64,000 bases of DNA from assembly GCA_020636075.1 (NCBI GenBank), contig JACJYO010000003.1:620001-684000 (forward strand), given 5' to 3'. Origin of the DNA: Lewinellaceae bacterium. Its GTDB lineage: Bacteria > Bacteroidota > Bacteroidia > Chitinophagales > Saprospiraceae. Made by a program: the position numbers and the translations under genes. How positions within the stretch are numbered: position 1 is the stretch's first letter; the number at the start of each line of letters is the position of its first letter. The notes beneath the pieces were generated by a model, which worked only from the letters and a program-made list of their open reading frames with translations, did no database searches and had not been told where the DNA came from. Shown here piece by piece: positions 8,695 to 19,000 of this stretch.

Positions 8695-11109
8695 ATGCAT
8701 GTAATCAAACGTTCCGGACGAAAAGAAAACGTGTCTTTTGACAAAATCACGGCACGCCTGCGCAAACTATGTTACGGACTGGATACTGATTTTGTCAGCA
8801 TCATCGAAGTATCCAAAAAGGTAATTGCAGGGCTTTACGACAAAGTCTCCACGATCGAGCTCGATAACCTCGCTGCCGAAACCGCAGCCACCATGGCCAC
8901 TATCCACCCGGATTACGCCAAACTGGCTGCCCGTATCGCTGTAAGCAACCTGCACAAGCAGACCGAAAAATCCTTTCACAAAGTGGTAAAGGCCCTGTAC
9001 AAATACGTCGATCCCAAAACCGGCGAACGCGCTGGCCTGATCAGCGAGGAAGTGCATGAAATTGTTCAGAAATACAAAGATCAGCTCGACAGCGCCATCA
9101 TCTACGATCGCGATTTCGACTTCGATTATTTCGGCTTCAAAACCCTCGAGCGCTCCTACCTCATGCGGATGGACGGCGCTGTGGTCGAACGCCCGCAGCA
9201 TCTGTTCATGCGCGTAGCCGTCGGTATTCACGGAGAAGATATCGAGGCGGCTATTGAAACGTACCACCTGATGAGTGAGCGCTGGTTTATCCACGCCACA
9301 CCGACGCTCTTCAACGCCGGCACACCAAAGCCGCAGCTATCGTCCTGCTTCCTGCTCAGTATGACGGAAGACTCTATCAAAGGCATTTTCGAAACCCTCC
9401 AGCGCTGCGCACTGATCTCGCAGAGCGCCGGTGGCATTGGCCTGAGCATTCACAACATCCGTGCGACAGGCTCCTACATCAAAGGCACCGGCGGCACTTC
9501 GAACGGCATCATTCCCATGTTGCGCGTGTTCAACGATTCGGCGCGCTACGTCGACCAGGGTGGTGGAAAGCGCAAAGGCGCTTTCGCCGTTTACCTGGAG
9601 CCCTGGCATGCGGATATTTTTGAGTTTCTCGATCTCAAGAAAAACCACGGGAAAGAAGAAATGCGTGCCCGCGACCTGTTTTACGCCCTTTGGATCTCCG
9701 ACTTGTTCATGGAGCGCGTGAAAGCCGACGCCGAGTGGTCACTGTTTTGCCCCAATGAAGCGCCTGGCTTGTACGACGTGTACGGCGGCGAATTTGAGGC
9801 CCTCTACCACAAATACGAACAAGAAGGCCGCGCCCGCAAAACAGTAAAAGCCCGCGACCTTTGGAATGCCGTCCTGGAAAGCCAGGTCGAAACCGGCACG
9901 CCATACATCCTGTACAAGGATGCTGCAAACAAAAAAAGCAACCAGCAAAACCTGGGCACCATCCGGTCGTCCAACCTTTGCACAGAAATCATTGAGTACA
10001 CTGCTCCCGATGAGGTGGCTGTGTGCAACCTGGCCAGCATTGCCCTGCCCAAATTTGTAACGGACGGAGATTTTGACTTTGAGCGGCTCTATGAAATCAC
10101 CAGAGTTGTTACCCGCAACCTGAACAAGGTTATTGATATTAACTATTACCCGATTCCTGAGGCTGAGCGCTCCAATATGCGCCACCGTCCGATTGGGCTG
10201 GGCGTGCAGGGCCTGGCCGATGCGTTCATTCTGATGCGTATGGCCTTTGATTCACCGGAAGCCAGCCGGTTGAACAAAGATATTTTTGAAACGATCTACT
10301 TCGCAGCCATGACTGAAAGCTGTGAACTTGCTGAAAAACACGGCGCCTACGAAACCTTCCAGGGTTCTCCGCTCAGCAAAGGCATGTTCCAGTTCGACCT
10401 CTGGGGCGTGAACCCATCGAAGCGCTGGGATTGGGACAGTCTGCGTGCCCGTGTTCAAAAAACCGGGGTACGCAACAGCCTGCTCGTGGCGCCGATGCCC
10501 ACAGCCAGCACCAGCCAGATCCTCGGCAACAATGAGTGCTTCGAACCCTACACCGCCAACCTGTACACCCGCCGTACCCTGGCCGGCGAGCACATTGTGG
10601 TGAACAAATACCTCATGCACGATCTGGTGCGCCTTGGACTCTGGGACGAAGAAATGCGGGAGGCCATCATGGCAGCCAATGGCTCCATCCAGGGTATTGA
10701 AGCCATTCCGGCTGAAGTGCGCAACATGTACAAAACGGCTTATGAACTCAGCCAGAAAGTTATTCTGGACATGGCTGCCGATCGCGGCGCCTTTATCTGC
10801 CAGAGCCAGTCGCTGAACGTGTTCATGGAAGCACCGACGTTTGCCAAGCTCTCCTCCATGCATTTTTATGCCTGGCAAAAGGGCCTGAAAACGGGCATGT
10901 ACTACCTGCGCTCCAAAGCAGCCACCGACCCGATCAAGTTTACGCTGAGCGACAAACACCAGCAAAAGTTTGTAGCGAATAAAGTGACAAACGAAGCCGT
11001 GGTTAAAGTAGAAAAAGAGACGCCGCAAATGTCGGCCATCACACCCGATCAGATCGAAGGCAAGATTTGCAGTTTGGACGATCCAACCTGCGAAGCTTGC
11101 TCGGCTTGA
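8695..11109 (+). CDS. nrdA: Ribonucleoside-diphosphate reductase large subunit (class Ia, R1)
   Basis: Catalytic subunit of ribonucleotide reductase. Residues 1-90 form the ATP-cone for overall allosteric control (MHVIKRSGRKENVSFDKI). The catalytic barrel follows, with active-site segments LSSCFLLS (first redox cysteine), SNLCTEI (Asn, radical Cys and Glu) and DEVAVCNLAS (second redox cysteine). The radical-transfer tyrosines are in MYYLRSKA. The C-terminal tail CSLDDPTCEACSA supplies the shuttle cysteines that accept electrons from thioredoxin or glutaredoxin. Like nrdB, it is close to the eukaryotic R1 type; I recall the human protein beginning almost identically. At 804 residues it is full length, with a clear ATG. 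A palindromic repeat follows the stop codon. Confidence 0.96.
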   Translation: MHVIKRSGRKENVSFDKITARLRKLCYGLDTDFVSIIEVSKKVIAGLYDKVSTIELDNLAAETAATMATIHPDYAKLAARIAVSNLHKQTEKSFHKVVKALYKYVDPKTGERAGLISEEVHEIVQKYKDQLDSAIIYDRDFDFDYFGFKTLERSYLMRMDGAVVERPQHLFMRVAVGIHGEDIEAAIETYHLMSERWFIHATPTLFNAGTPKPQLSSCFLLSMTEDSIKGIFETLQRCALISQSAGGIGLSIHNIRATGSYIKGTGGTSNGIIPMLRVFNDSARYVDQGGGKRKGAFAVYLEPWHADIFEFLDLKKNHGKEEMRARDLFYALWISDLFMERVKADAEWSLFCPNEAPGLYDVYGGEFEALYHKYEQEGRARKTVKARDLWNAVLESQVETGTPYILYKDAANKKSNQQNLGTIRSSNLCTEIIEYTAPDEVAVCNLASIALPKFVTDGDFDFERLYEITRVVTRNLNKVIDINYYPIPEAERSNMRHRPIGLGVQGLADAFILMRMAFDSPEASRLNKDIFETIYFAAMTESCELAEKHGAYETFQGSPLSKGMFQFDLWGVNPSKRWDWDSLRARVQKTGVRNSLLVAPMPTASTSQILGNNECFEPYTANLYTRRTLAGEHIVVNKYLMHDLVRLGLWDEEMREAIMAANGSIQGIEAIPAEVRNMYKTAYELSQKVILDMAADRGAFICQSQSLNVFMEAPTFAKLSSMHFYAWQKGLKTGMYYLRSKAATDPIKFTLSDKHQQKFVANKVTNEAVVKVEKETPQMSAITPDQIEGKICSLDDPTCEACSA

Positions 11110-11110
11110 T

Positions 11111-11262
11111 ATTACGGAGTGCGGATTACGGATTGCGGAATGGTTCACCATTGGGGTAGTTGAATTTGGGTGGCTTTTATGATGAACTGAATAAAAGCAA
11201 TGAACTTTCCTAATCCAAATGGTGAACCAATCCGCACTCCGCAATCGAAAATCCGCAATTAT
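11111..11262. repeat. Dispersed palindromic repeat, family B, both arms
   Basis: Downstream of nrdA is a large imperfect inverted repeat. The left arm has GGAGTGCGGATTACGG and GGAATGGTTCACCATT; the right arm has AAATGGTGAAC followed by CCGCACTCCGCAATCG. The centre has its own hairpin with GCTTTTAT and ATAAAAGC as an 8-base stem. A related single arm is at 3379-3418, and GGAGTGCGGAT recurs at 19625 after the propeller/barrel gene. From here to 11467 I see no gene. Confidence 0.6.
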
Positions 11263-11467
11263 TTAATCCCTCCACTATCCGGTAAGCAGGCGACATCAGG
11301 CAGACTAGCCTTCTAAACGCCGGGTAATAGATCACCGAACACAAAAGCGCCGGAACGCCGGGAACGACCAGGGCACATATTTTTTGTACCCTTCACGCTT
11401 TTCCCACACTTTTCCAAACCGGTCCGGCCCGGGTTGCTGCGCGCTAAAATGGTATCGGTAAATCATT

Positions 11468-11504
11468 AAAAAAAGCGCTCCTGAAGGAAGGAGCGCTTTT
11501 TTAT
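11468..11504 (-). terminator. Rho-independent terminator of the DUF1648 gene
   Basis: A perfect 12-base stem (AAAAGCGCTCCT at 11471-11482 with AGGAGCGCTTTT at 11489-11500), a 6-base loop and flanking T-runs on both strands. It starts at the stop codon of the minus-strand gene ending at 11501 and could work in both directions. Confidence 0.85.
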
Positions 11505-12004
11505 TTATTCCGGAACGCCATCCACATGTACCAGCCCAAAACGCCGAACACGGCCCCCAGCGCCAGTACCAAAAAAGCCGGGCCAAGGGAGGAGTCCCCG
11601 CCCATAGCCCCCCGGATTACCCCCCAGGTGATCACGGCGAATAAAAACAGGATCACCGTTTTTAAAATGCGCAGCAGACGGGTAGCCATGCGGTATTGTT
11701 TTTCCGCATTTTCAGCAGTGATTTTTACCGGATAATTGAAAATATGCGGCCAGCGGTTGAGCACCGTCAATAGCACATACAAAAACACACCCATGCCCGG
11801 CAACAACCACAGGCTTGCCTTTGAACCATACTGGTCAACCTCACCGGCTGCATTAAAATGCTGTGGGATGGAGTCGGGTAAGTCGCCATAATATGCAATG
11901 GGCAGGAGCAGGAGTAAAAGCAAGCCGGTAGCCGCCAAACCCTCCAGCAAGCGGTCGGTTTGGGTGGGTTCGATGGTGATTTTTGGTCGTTGGTCGCGAA
12001 GCAT
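11501..12004 (-). CDS. DUF1648 domain membrane protein
   Basis: Integral membrane protein of 167 residues with four hydrophobic stretches (LLEGLAATGLLLLLLLPIAY, a segment ending LLPGMGVFLYVLLTVL, ILKTVILFLFAVITWG and PAFLVLALGAVFGVLGWYMW). The segment LPDSIPQHFNAAGEVDQYG is the DUF1648 signature, found near the N-terminus of SdpI-like immunity proteins and other small membrane proteins. The function here is unknown; immunity to a toxic peptide is one possibility, but no SdpC-like gene is near. The start at 12004 (MLRDQRPKITIEP) removes 35 upstream residues without family resemblance. A strong terminator follows the stop. It is divergent from the WG-repeat gene at 12181. Confidence 0.82.
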   Translation of the reverse strand: MLRDQRPKITIEPTQTDRLLEGLAATGLLLLLLLPIAYYGDLPDSIPQHFNAAGEVDQYGSKASLWLLPGMGVFLYVLLTVLNRWPHIFNYPVKITAENAEKQYRMATRLLRILKTVILFLFAVITWGVIRGAMGGDSSLGPAFLVLALGAVFGVLGWYMWMAFRNK

Positions 12005-12180
12005 TGTTTGTAAATTCTTGTTCGTTAAATTAGTCCAAAAATAAGAGAAACACAACACGATGCCATTCCAGAGCGGTTGTTGTTGTTTGCCAAATTCGGC
12101 AGTAGGCAAAATTTATTATTATTATTTCAAATCGGATTTACACATTTGCAAAAATAACTTAACAGCCAAAATACTAGAAT

Positions 12181-13641
12181 ATGACCCGTTTTTTACCTCT
12201 GGCCCTGTTGCTCATCCCAACCTTGTTTTTTGCCCAAAAATTTGAACTCCCCTGGGAAGTTAAACCTATACTCGAAGGTTTTGACGAGTTCAGCGCAGGC
12301 TGGGGTGGCGATCAGTTTATCGTTGCGAAAAAAGACAGCCGCTATGGATTGCTGACCTACAAAGGCAAACAAATACTCAACTTTGAATATGACCGAATCA
12401 GTGCCGATTGGGCAGGTGTAATTTTTGCTAAAAAAGGAAATACAGAATTTTGGTTTGATAAAAACGGAAAAAGTTTCGGCGAAAACATCGAAAATGTTGT
12501 TCCGCTGCACGACCATCGATATGCGGTCCAAAAAAATGGACGCTGGGGTCTTTTTGATTCAAAACTCAATGTTATCACCCCAATTGAATGCAGTCTGGAT
12601 GAGTCGCCCGAAAAAGATTTGATTTTAGTGCACGGCTCCGAACGGATAAATCTGGGACCGTTTCTTGCCCCGGACGGCTCGCGGGCTAATGTATTGAAAG
12701 CCATAAACATGGATCGTATATGGCCCGGTGTAACACTTTATAAAGACCCAAATACCACCAAACGGGGCATAATGGGCCCGGATGGAAATCCAATTAGCCC
12801 TGCTATTTATACGATAGGTTTTGGACACCCGAACGGCTATGCGGTGGTCAGCACCGACAATAAAAAATGGGGAATTATAACCAAGGATCACAACATCACC
12901 GTCGATTTTATTTATGACCGGATTGGAAATATCAATGACCAGTTAAGCGCACCGGTTGAGTTGAACGGCCAGTCAGGTGTTATCGATGTAAGTACTGGCG
13001 CGATCCTGATTGAGCCGGGTTTGTACGATAAGATCCTGACATCAAATAAGGTGTATGATTTCTATGTGGTCGAAAAAAACGGGTTGCAGGGTATCTGTGA
13101 TGCCCGTGGGAAAGTACTCGCGCCTCCTGTATACGACAAGGCCTTAAAATCCGGCCCCTATCTTTATGTTATCCAACAATTGCATAGCGATTTCCCATTG
13201 CGCGGCCTGCTCAACCTCGACGGAAAAGAAGTTTTTAAACCCGATAGTGTCAAACTCTGGGTGTTCGACAACGGCACACTATTCATAGAACGCCCGGATG
13301 AGTCTACTGAACACCTTGATATCAGTGGCCGGGTATTGCAGGCATTCGAGCGTTGGACAACCACCCTTTTTGAAAACAACTGGATAATCGAGGAAGTAGA
13401 TGGCGTCGTTCGGTTTTACCATTCAAATTCAACACCTGAAAAACAGATTTGGATGGACGATGTCACCGATTCGGAGGATGGCCTCCATCTTGTTCGCCAA
13501 GGCAATTTGTTTGGTTATATGCTCAACTCGGGAAAAATCCTGGTTCCTCCGGTATTGGAATCCGCCAGCATGCCGGATGACAAATACCTGTATGTGCAAT
13601 ACAAAAAGAAATGGGGAGTATTGAAAAACACCTACTATTAA
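12181..13641 (+). CDS. Exported WG-repeat protein
   Basis: Secreted or periplasmic protein of 486 residues. The first 20 residues (TRFLPLALLLIPTLFFAQ) are a signal peptide. The rest is a chain of WG beta-repeats, each with a core like KNGRWGLFDSKLNVI, KKWGIITKDHNI, KNGLQGICDARGKVL and KKKWGVLKN, usually followed by PxYD or FEYD. WG repeats are common in Bacteroidota; no enzymatic role is known and they are thought to form propeller-like or solenoid surfaces for binding. The gene is followed after 24 bases by a longer WG-repeat gene on the same strand, so the two are probably a tandem duplication in one transcript. The ATG at 12181 directly begins the signal peptide. Confidence 0.85.
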   Translation: MTRFLPLALLLIPTLFFAQKFELPWEVKPILEGFDEFSAGWGGDQFIVAKKDSRYGLLTYKGKQILNFEYDRISADWAGVIFAKKGNTEFWFDKNGKSFGENIENVVPLHDHRYAVQKNGRWGLFDSKLNVITPIECSLDESPEKDLILVHGSERINLGPFLAPDGSRANVLKAINMDRIWPGVTLYKDPNTTKRGIMGPDGNPISPAIYTIGFGHPNGYAVVSTDNKKWGIITKDHNITVDFIYDRIGNINDQLSAPVELNGQSGVIDVSTGAILIEPGLYDKILTSNKVYDFYVVEKNGLQGICDARGKVLAPPVYDKALKSGPYLYVIQQLHSDFPLRGLLNLDGKEVFKPDSVKLWVFDNGTLFIERPDESTEHLDISGRVLQAFERWTTTLFENNWIIEEVDGVVRFYHSNSTPEKQIWMDDVTDSEDGLHLVRQGNLFGYMLNSGKILVPPVLESASMPDDKYLYVQYKKKWGVLKNTYY

Positions 13642-13665
13642 GAAGTAATTTAACCTTTTACAACC

Positions 13666-15858
13666 GTGCGTTTGTTTTTACTTGCTTGTTTGGCAGGAAT
13701 TGCCAGTTTTATCCATGCTCAAAAGCCAACACCTACTGCTTCCTGGAAACGCCATCCGACACAGGAGGCTTATGCTGTAGTGAACCCCAAGGGCATAGTA
13801 TGCACTGATTATATTTTTCAAAACCCTATGCCATTTCGGCAAACACTTGCGATTGCCCGGAAAAACCAATCGAATTTCCTGGTTCGCGCAGATGGCAGCC
13901 TTTTACCTGATTCTTTTGACCTGATTCTTCCAGCAACGGATGGTTTTTTTATGGCTTTTCTATCCGACCAAAATATCCAATGGTTGGACAACGATGGACA
14001 ACAGGTAAATATCGACCCTCCCGGTCCGCATTCCAGTGCGCAGGAGTACCGCCGCATTCGTAAAGACGGTAAATCTGGAGTGGTTGATCCCTCAGGCCAC
14101 ATATCTATTCCTATTCTATATGAAGATTGCTCTGGAAAGCCCATCCACCAGTTGCATTTAGTAACAAAGGATAAAAAACATGGGTTGATGAACACGGCGG
14201 GGAAACTTGTTGCCCCTTTTGAGTACGATTGGCTGCAATATTGGCCAACCTCCGATATGTGGCTCTTCAAAAAAGACGGTTTTTCCGGTACTGGTAGCGG
14301 TGACTGGAAATCGGTGAGCCCGGCTATTTACGATAAAGTGGAACATTTACATGCCCGGTGGCCGATCATTAAAGTGTGGAAAAACGGGCTCTGCGGCGGC
14401 TGGTCGCCATATAAAGAAGAATTCATTGTTCCCTCCTATGCCAATTTATACCCCCCGGTAATGGGTTCCCCGGCAATTCGGTTTCGTGAAACAGACCAAA
14501 GTATCGGGCTGATGGATACCACCGGCAAGATAATTGTCCCATCAAAATGTAAAGATTTCCGGTATTTCGAGCCCGGCTATTACAGGATCAGTCTGGATGA
14601 TAAGGTCGGCCTGTTAGATCGTTTCGGTAACGAAGTATTCCCCGCTAAATATGAGATCTGCAGGCCTTTTGACGAACGCTACTTTTTGATCCGTCAGGAT
14701 AACCAGTCTGCAATTCTAAATTTTGAAAAGGATACGGTACTTATATTTAAGAACCATGATGCCCAGTTCGTTTCCGCAAGCTCCGATTTGCAAACGCTCG
14801 TCCTTAAATTCAATAACAAACTAGGGCTTTACAACCGGGATTTTCAACAACTATCCCCTAGTGAATACAAGGCCATTATTTGGGTCAATGACAGCCTGTT
14901 GATCGTGCAGCAAGATGACCTGAAATACGACCTGATCACCACGCAAAACAAGGTGCTTACCCAACGCCCCTACCAGAAGTTGGCCCCTTTAAAAAATTGG
15001 AATATCATAGCCGCGACACAGGACGGCCTAATTGGATTTCTAAATTCCAAGGGAGAAGAAATCATTAAACCCAAATACCTGGAAACCATTTTTTGGGGTG
15101 AAAACTTAATCATGGGTAAAAAAGCCGCAGTTGTCCGGACTACAAGTTCGGACCCAAGTGGGTTCACCAAAACGGAGCGGGTTACCAAATTGCCAGACTA
15201 CAATGACGGTCGCAGTTTTGTCTTTGTTTTTATCGACTCCACAGGCAAGGAAATACCCGGTGAAAAATACAACAAGGTGGATCCGCTCTACCAGGACCTA
15301 TCCAAAGTAAAAGTGGATAAAAAAATAGGGTATATCGATCAGTATGCGAATGTGATATTCCCACCCGAGTTCATAGATATTGAATACCCTTATGCGCGCT
15401 TTACTCGTGTACGAAAATACAATAGCCTACGATGGGGCATTTGGCGTAACAGGAAGGAAATGATACCCTGTCAATACGAGCAAATTAACCGGTTTTACAA
15501 TGGATTTGTTTGGGCACAAGATAACGGGACACGGTTTTATCTGGACAGCCTGAACCGCCAGTTGGTGCTCAGCCCGGAAGAGGCAGCAACCCGGCTTTCA
15601 CTTCCTGTTGAGTTTTTGGCCCGCTATGAGGCTTTCGGCTATCCAAATGAGGAGGAAAACTGGATCAGAGTCCGCCAGGACGGTAAATGGGGATGGATTG
15701 ATAACCAAGGCAAAATTGTTATCCCCTGTCTTTTTGAAGCCACAACACCATTTCAACAAGGCCAGGCACGTGTGTTGATTGAATCCCGGTATGAAGAGCT
15801 GATTTTGAATAAAAAAGGTGAAATACTCTTGGGGCAAATAAATTTCGTTTACAAATAA
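13666..15858 (+). CDS. Exported WG-repeat protein (larger paralogue)
   Basis: Protein of 730 residues with signal peptide (RLFLLACLAGIASFIHAQ) and at least ten WG-type repeats, such as KDGKSGVVDPSGHISIPILY, KKHGLMNTAGKLVAPFEYD, DKVGLLDRFGNEVFPAKYE and DGKWGWIDNQGKIVIPCLFE. The start appears to be GTG at 13666, because the signal peptide begins there and no ATG is nearby. It follows the shorter WG protein by 24 bases and shares its architecture, so both probably come from duplication and are co-transcribed. The repeats predict a beta-rich binding surface outside the cytoplasm; ligand and partners are unknown. An outer-membrane-associated location is inference. Confidence 0.83.
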   Translation: MRLFLLACLAGIASFIHAQKPTPTASWKRHPTQEAYAVVNPKGIVCTDYIFQNPMPFRQTLAIARKNQSNFLVRADGSLLPDSFDLILPATDGFFMAFLSDQNIQWLDNDGQQVNIDPPGPHSSAQEYRRIRKDGKSGVVDPSGHISIPILYEDCSGKPIHQLHLVTKDKKHGLMNTAGKLVAPFEYDWLQYWPTSDMWLFKKDGFSGTGSGDWKSVSPAIYDKVEHLHARWPIIKVWKNGLCGGWSPYKEEFIVPSYANLYPPVMGSPAIRFRETDQSIGLMDTTGKIIVPSKCKDFRYFEPGYYRISLDDKVGLLDRFGNEVFPAKYEICRPFDERYFLIRQDNQSAILNFEKDTVLIFKNHDAQFVSASSDLQTLVLKFNNKLGLYNRDFQQLSPSEYKAIIWVNDSLLIVQQDDLKYDLITTQNKVLTQRPYQKLAPLKNWNIIAATQDGLIGFLNSKGEEIIKPKYLETIFWGENLIMGKKAAVVRTTSSDPSGFTKTERVTKLPDYNDGRSFVFVFIDSTGKEIPGEKYNKVDPLYQDLSKVKVDKKIGYIDQYANVIFPPEFIDIEYPYARFTRVRKYNSLRWGIWRNRKEMIPCQYEQINRFYNGFVWAQDNGTRFYLDSLNRQLVLSPEEAATRLSLPVEFLARYEAFGYPNEEENWIRVRQDGKWGWIDNQGKIVIPCLFEATTPFQQGQARVLIESRYEELILNKKGEILLGQINFVYK

Positions 15859-16043
15859 CTGCTTCAAAACAGCCTTTCCAAGAGCCCTGAGCAACCCTTG
15901 CGACACTTACCTAAGCAATATTTTGGGGCTTATCTACAGATTTCAACACTGGGAAAATCTTTTTCGATATTCATACGTTTTGCCATAAGCCGCATTGTTT
16001 ATTCCAACAAAACGCAGCATTTTTGAGCAAAACCCGGCAGCAT

Positions 16044-19000
16044 ATGCGCAACATACTTCGACACGTTCTGATTTGTGCCATTAGCATATCTCTTTTACCC
16101 CCATCCTCCAATGCACAAACCACATCGCAAACTTCCTTCGGAAAAAACCGTGTGCAATACCACCGCCAGTTCGATGAGTGGATGCATTACGAAACCGCCA
16201 ATTTCGACACCTACTGGTATGGCGATGCGCGTAACATTGCTCAATCGGCACTCCAAATGGCCGAGCTGGATTTTGGCTATGTGCAGCAACTTTTGGAGCA
16301 CCAGATGTCGGGAAAAATCGAAATGCTGGTGTTCAGCGATGTGACCGACCTGAAGCAAAGCAATATTGGCGAGGACGATTTGTTTCGGATACAATCGGGC
16401 GAAACCAAGGTCGTAGGGAACAAACTGTTCGTTTATTTTGATGGCGATCACCGGCATTTGCGCGCACAGATTCGGGAGGGCGCCGCCGGGGTGCTCATCA
16501 ATTCCATGCTTTTTGGCGCCAACCTCCAGGAAATCGTTCAAAACGCCGTGCTCCTCAACCTCCCGGGCTGGTACACCGTGGGTCTCACGGCATACTGCGG
16601 TGAGGAGTGGAACTCCCAACTGGACAATACCTTGCGCGACCTGATCCTTTCGGGCGAATATGACAACTTCGACAAACTGGCCAAGGAGCATCCCCGCCTG
16701 GCCGGCCACGTTTTTTGGTATTATATCGCGCTGCACTTTGGAAAAGGGACGATCAGCAACCTGCTCTACCTGACCCGGATCAACCGCAGTGTAGATGCCG
16801 GTTTTTTGTACGTTTTGGGCGGTGGCTACCGTCGGACCACCGATGCCCTCATGGATTATTTTAACCAACGCTACCGCGACGAATCCCATGGGACCCGCAA
16901 GCCACCTGTAAAAGGCCAGCTAAAATTTAAAAACAAGCGCGACCTCCCGCTGACGCAGTTGAAAATCAGCCCCGACGGCAACCGGGTAGCCTGGGTAAGC
17001 AATGAAATTGGCAAATGGAAAGTATGGGTGCAGGATATCAAAACCGACAAGCGCAAATGCATCCTGAAGGGTGGGGTGCGCAACGCACAACAAGCAACCG
17101 ATTACAATTACCCTTTGCTGGCCTGGCACCCCGACAACCAGCGCCTGACGGTGCTGTACGAACGCCGCGATGTCGGCATGCTCACCCTGATCGATCTTGA
17201 AACCGGGAAAAAAGAAGAATCTGTGCTTTCTCCGGAATACCAGCGGGTGTACAGCATGGATTACATCAACCCCATAGACCTGGTGTTTTCTGCCTGTGTG
17301 AAGGGCTATTCCGACCTGTTTATTTACCACACCGTCAACCGGAACACCGAGCGCCTGACACAGGATTTTTGGGATGACCTGGATGCCAGCGTGACCGTGC
17401 TCGATGGCCACCGCGGTATTTTGTTTGCCAGCAATCGTCTGAGCGACACCCTCTCGTCCCAACAGTTGGACACCATTCTGCCAATCCGGAACTTCGACAT
17501 TTTCTTTTTTGACCTTGAAACCCGCAGCCCTGAACTGGTGCGGATTTCCAATACTCCACTTGCTGATGAACGCGCGCCCTACGGCATCGACAGTACCCAT
17601 TTCACTTTTATCAGCGATGAAAGCGGGGTGTTCAACCGGCAAGCAGGCCACCTTGAAACGTATACCGCTTTTTACCAGGATATTATTTACCTGAACGATG
17701 GTGTGGAAATCAAGGCCATGAACACCACCCGGAAAGGAGAATGGCCCGATGAACGCGTGTTGTTCTTTTTTGCGCCTACCGACACGGTGTTGCTCAATGT
17801 CGACTCTACCATGATCGACAGCATTCGTACTTATCCGGTATTTAAAAAACGTCCGGTCAGCCAAAACCAGACTAATTACGACCGAAATATTGCCTTTCAG
17901 CACCTGTCGCCGCGAGCCGGCAAGCTGGCAGAGATCGTCCGGCGTGAGGAGGAAACGCTGTTTTTTATTCGGCCGGTGCAAACGGAAGCCACAACAGCAG
18001 CCTGGATTACCCGGTACCGGGAATTAAGTCTCAAGGCTGCCGGTATGCCTGTGCCGCCACGACCGGCAATCGCCCCCGATGGCCTCCCCAAAGATGAAGC
18101 CGAAGAACCCGAGATCAGCAATGGCGCTACCTGGCGTGTCCGACAGGATACGGTCCAGTTGATCGAACCCGGTTGGCTGTTTCAGGTGCCCGAGCATTTG
18201 CGTATCGCGCCACCAGCACCGGCCAATGATGCCGCTTCAAACCCGCAGGAACCGGCTCCGAATATACTCGCAGACAGCCTCCGTGAAGTGCCCTCCCGCA
18301 CCCGGTTTGCCGAACGGCCCTCGCTTATGGAGTTTGGCAAACAAAACAGTGTTATCCGGTTCCAACCTTCGCGCATTGTGCCATACCGGCTCCGCTTTCG
18401 CACCGACTTTATTTCCACTACGATGGATAACAACTTGCTGTTCGAAGGGCTGGACAGCTACGTCGGTTCGCCCGATGGCTTTAGCACGCCCCCTCCCGGT
18501 GTACTCTTGCGCGCCAATTTCAAAGACCTGCTCGAAGACTACGTGATCGAAGCCGGATTCCGCTTGCCAACGACCTTCAACGGCGCCGAGTATTACCTCT
18601 GGATGGACAACAAAAAACGCCGCCTGGACAAACGCATTTCTCTGTACCGCAAAACAGTGGTCAACTCTGTCGACAACCCCCAACCCGGCAACTTCCCCAC
18701 GCCACTCCAGATCCGCACCAACACCCTGCTCGGGCAGTATGAAATTCGCTACCCGCTCGATCCCTTTTTCAGCCTGCGGGCCATGGGTACCCTGCGACAG
18801 GACAAATCAATCACGCTGAGCACAAACCGAAATTCGCTGGAAACACCGGATTATGCCGAGCAACGCATGGCCGTGCGTCTTAGCGCAGTGTACGACAACA
18901 CTGTGGAGGTGGATTTGAATTTGCGCACCGGCACCCGTGCCAAAGTATTTGTGGAAGCGGTCAAACGATTTGAATTCAATACCCAGCCCAACTGGAGCCT

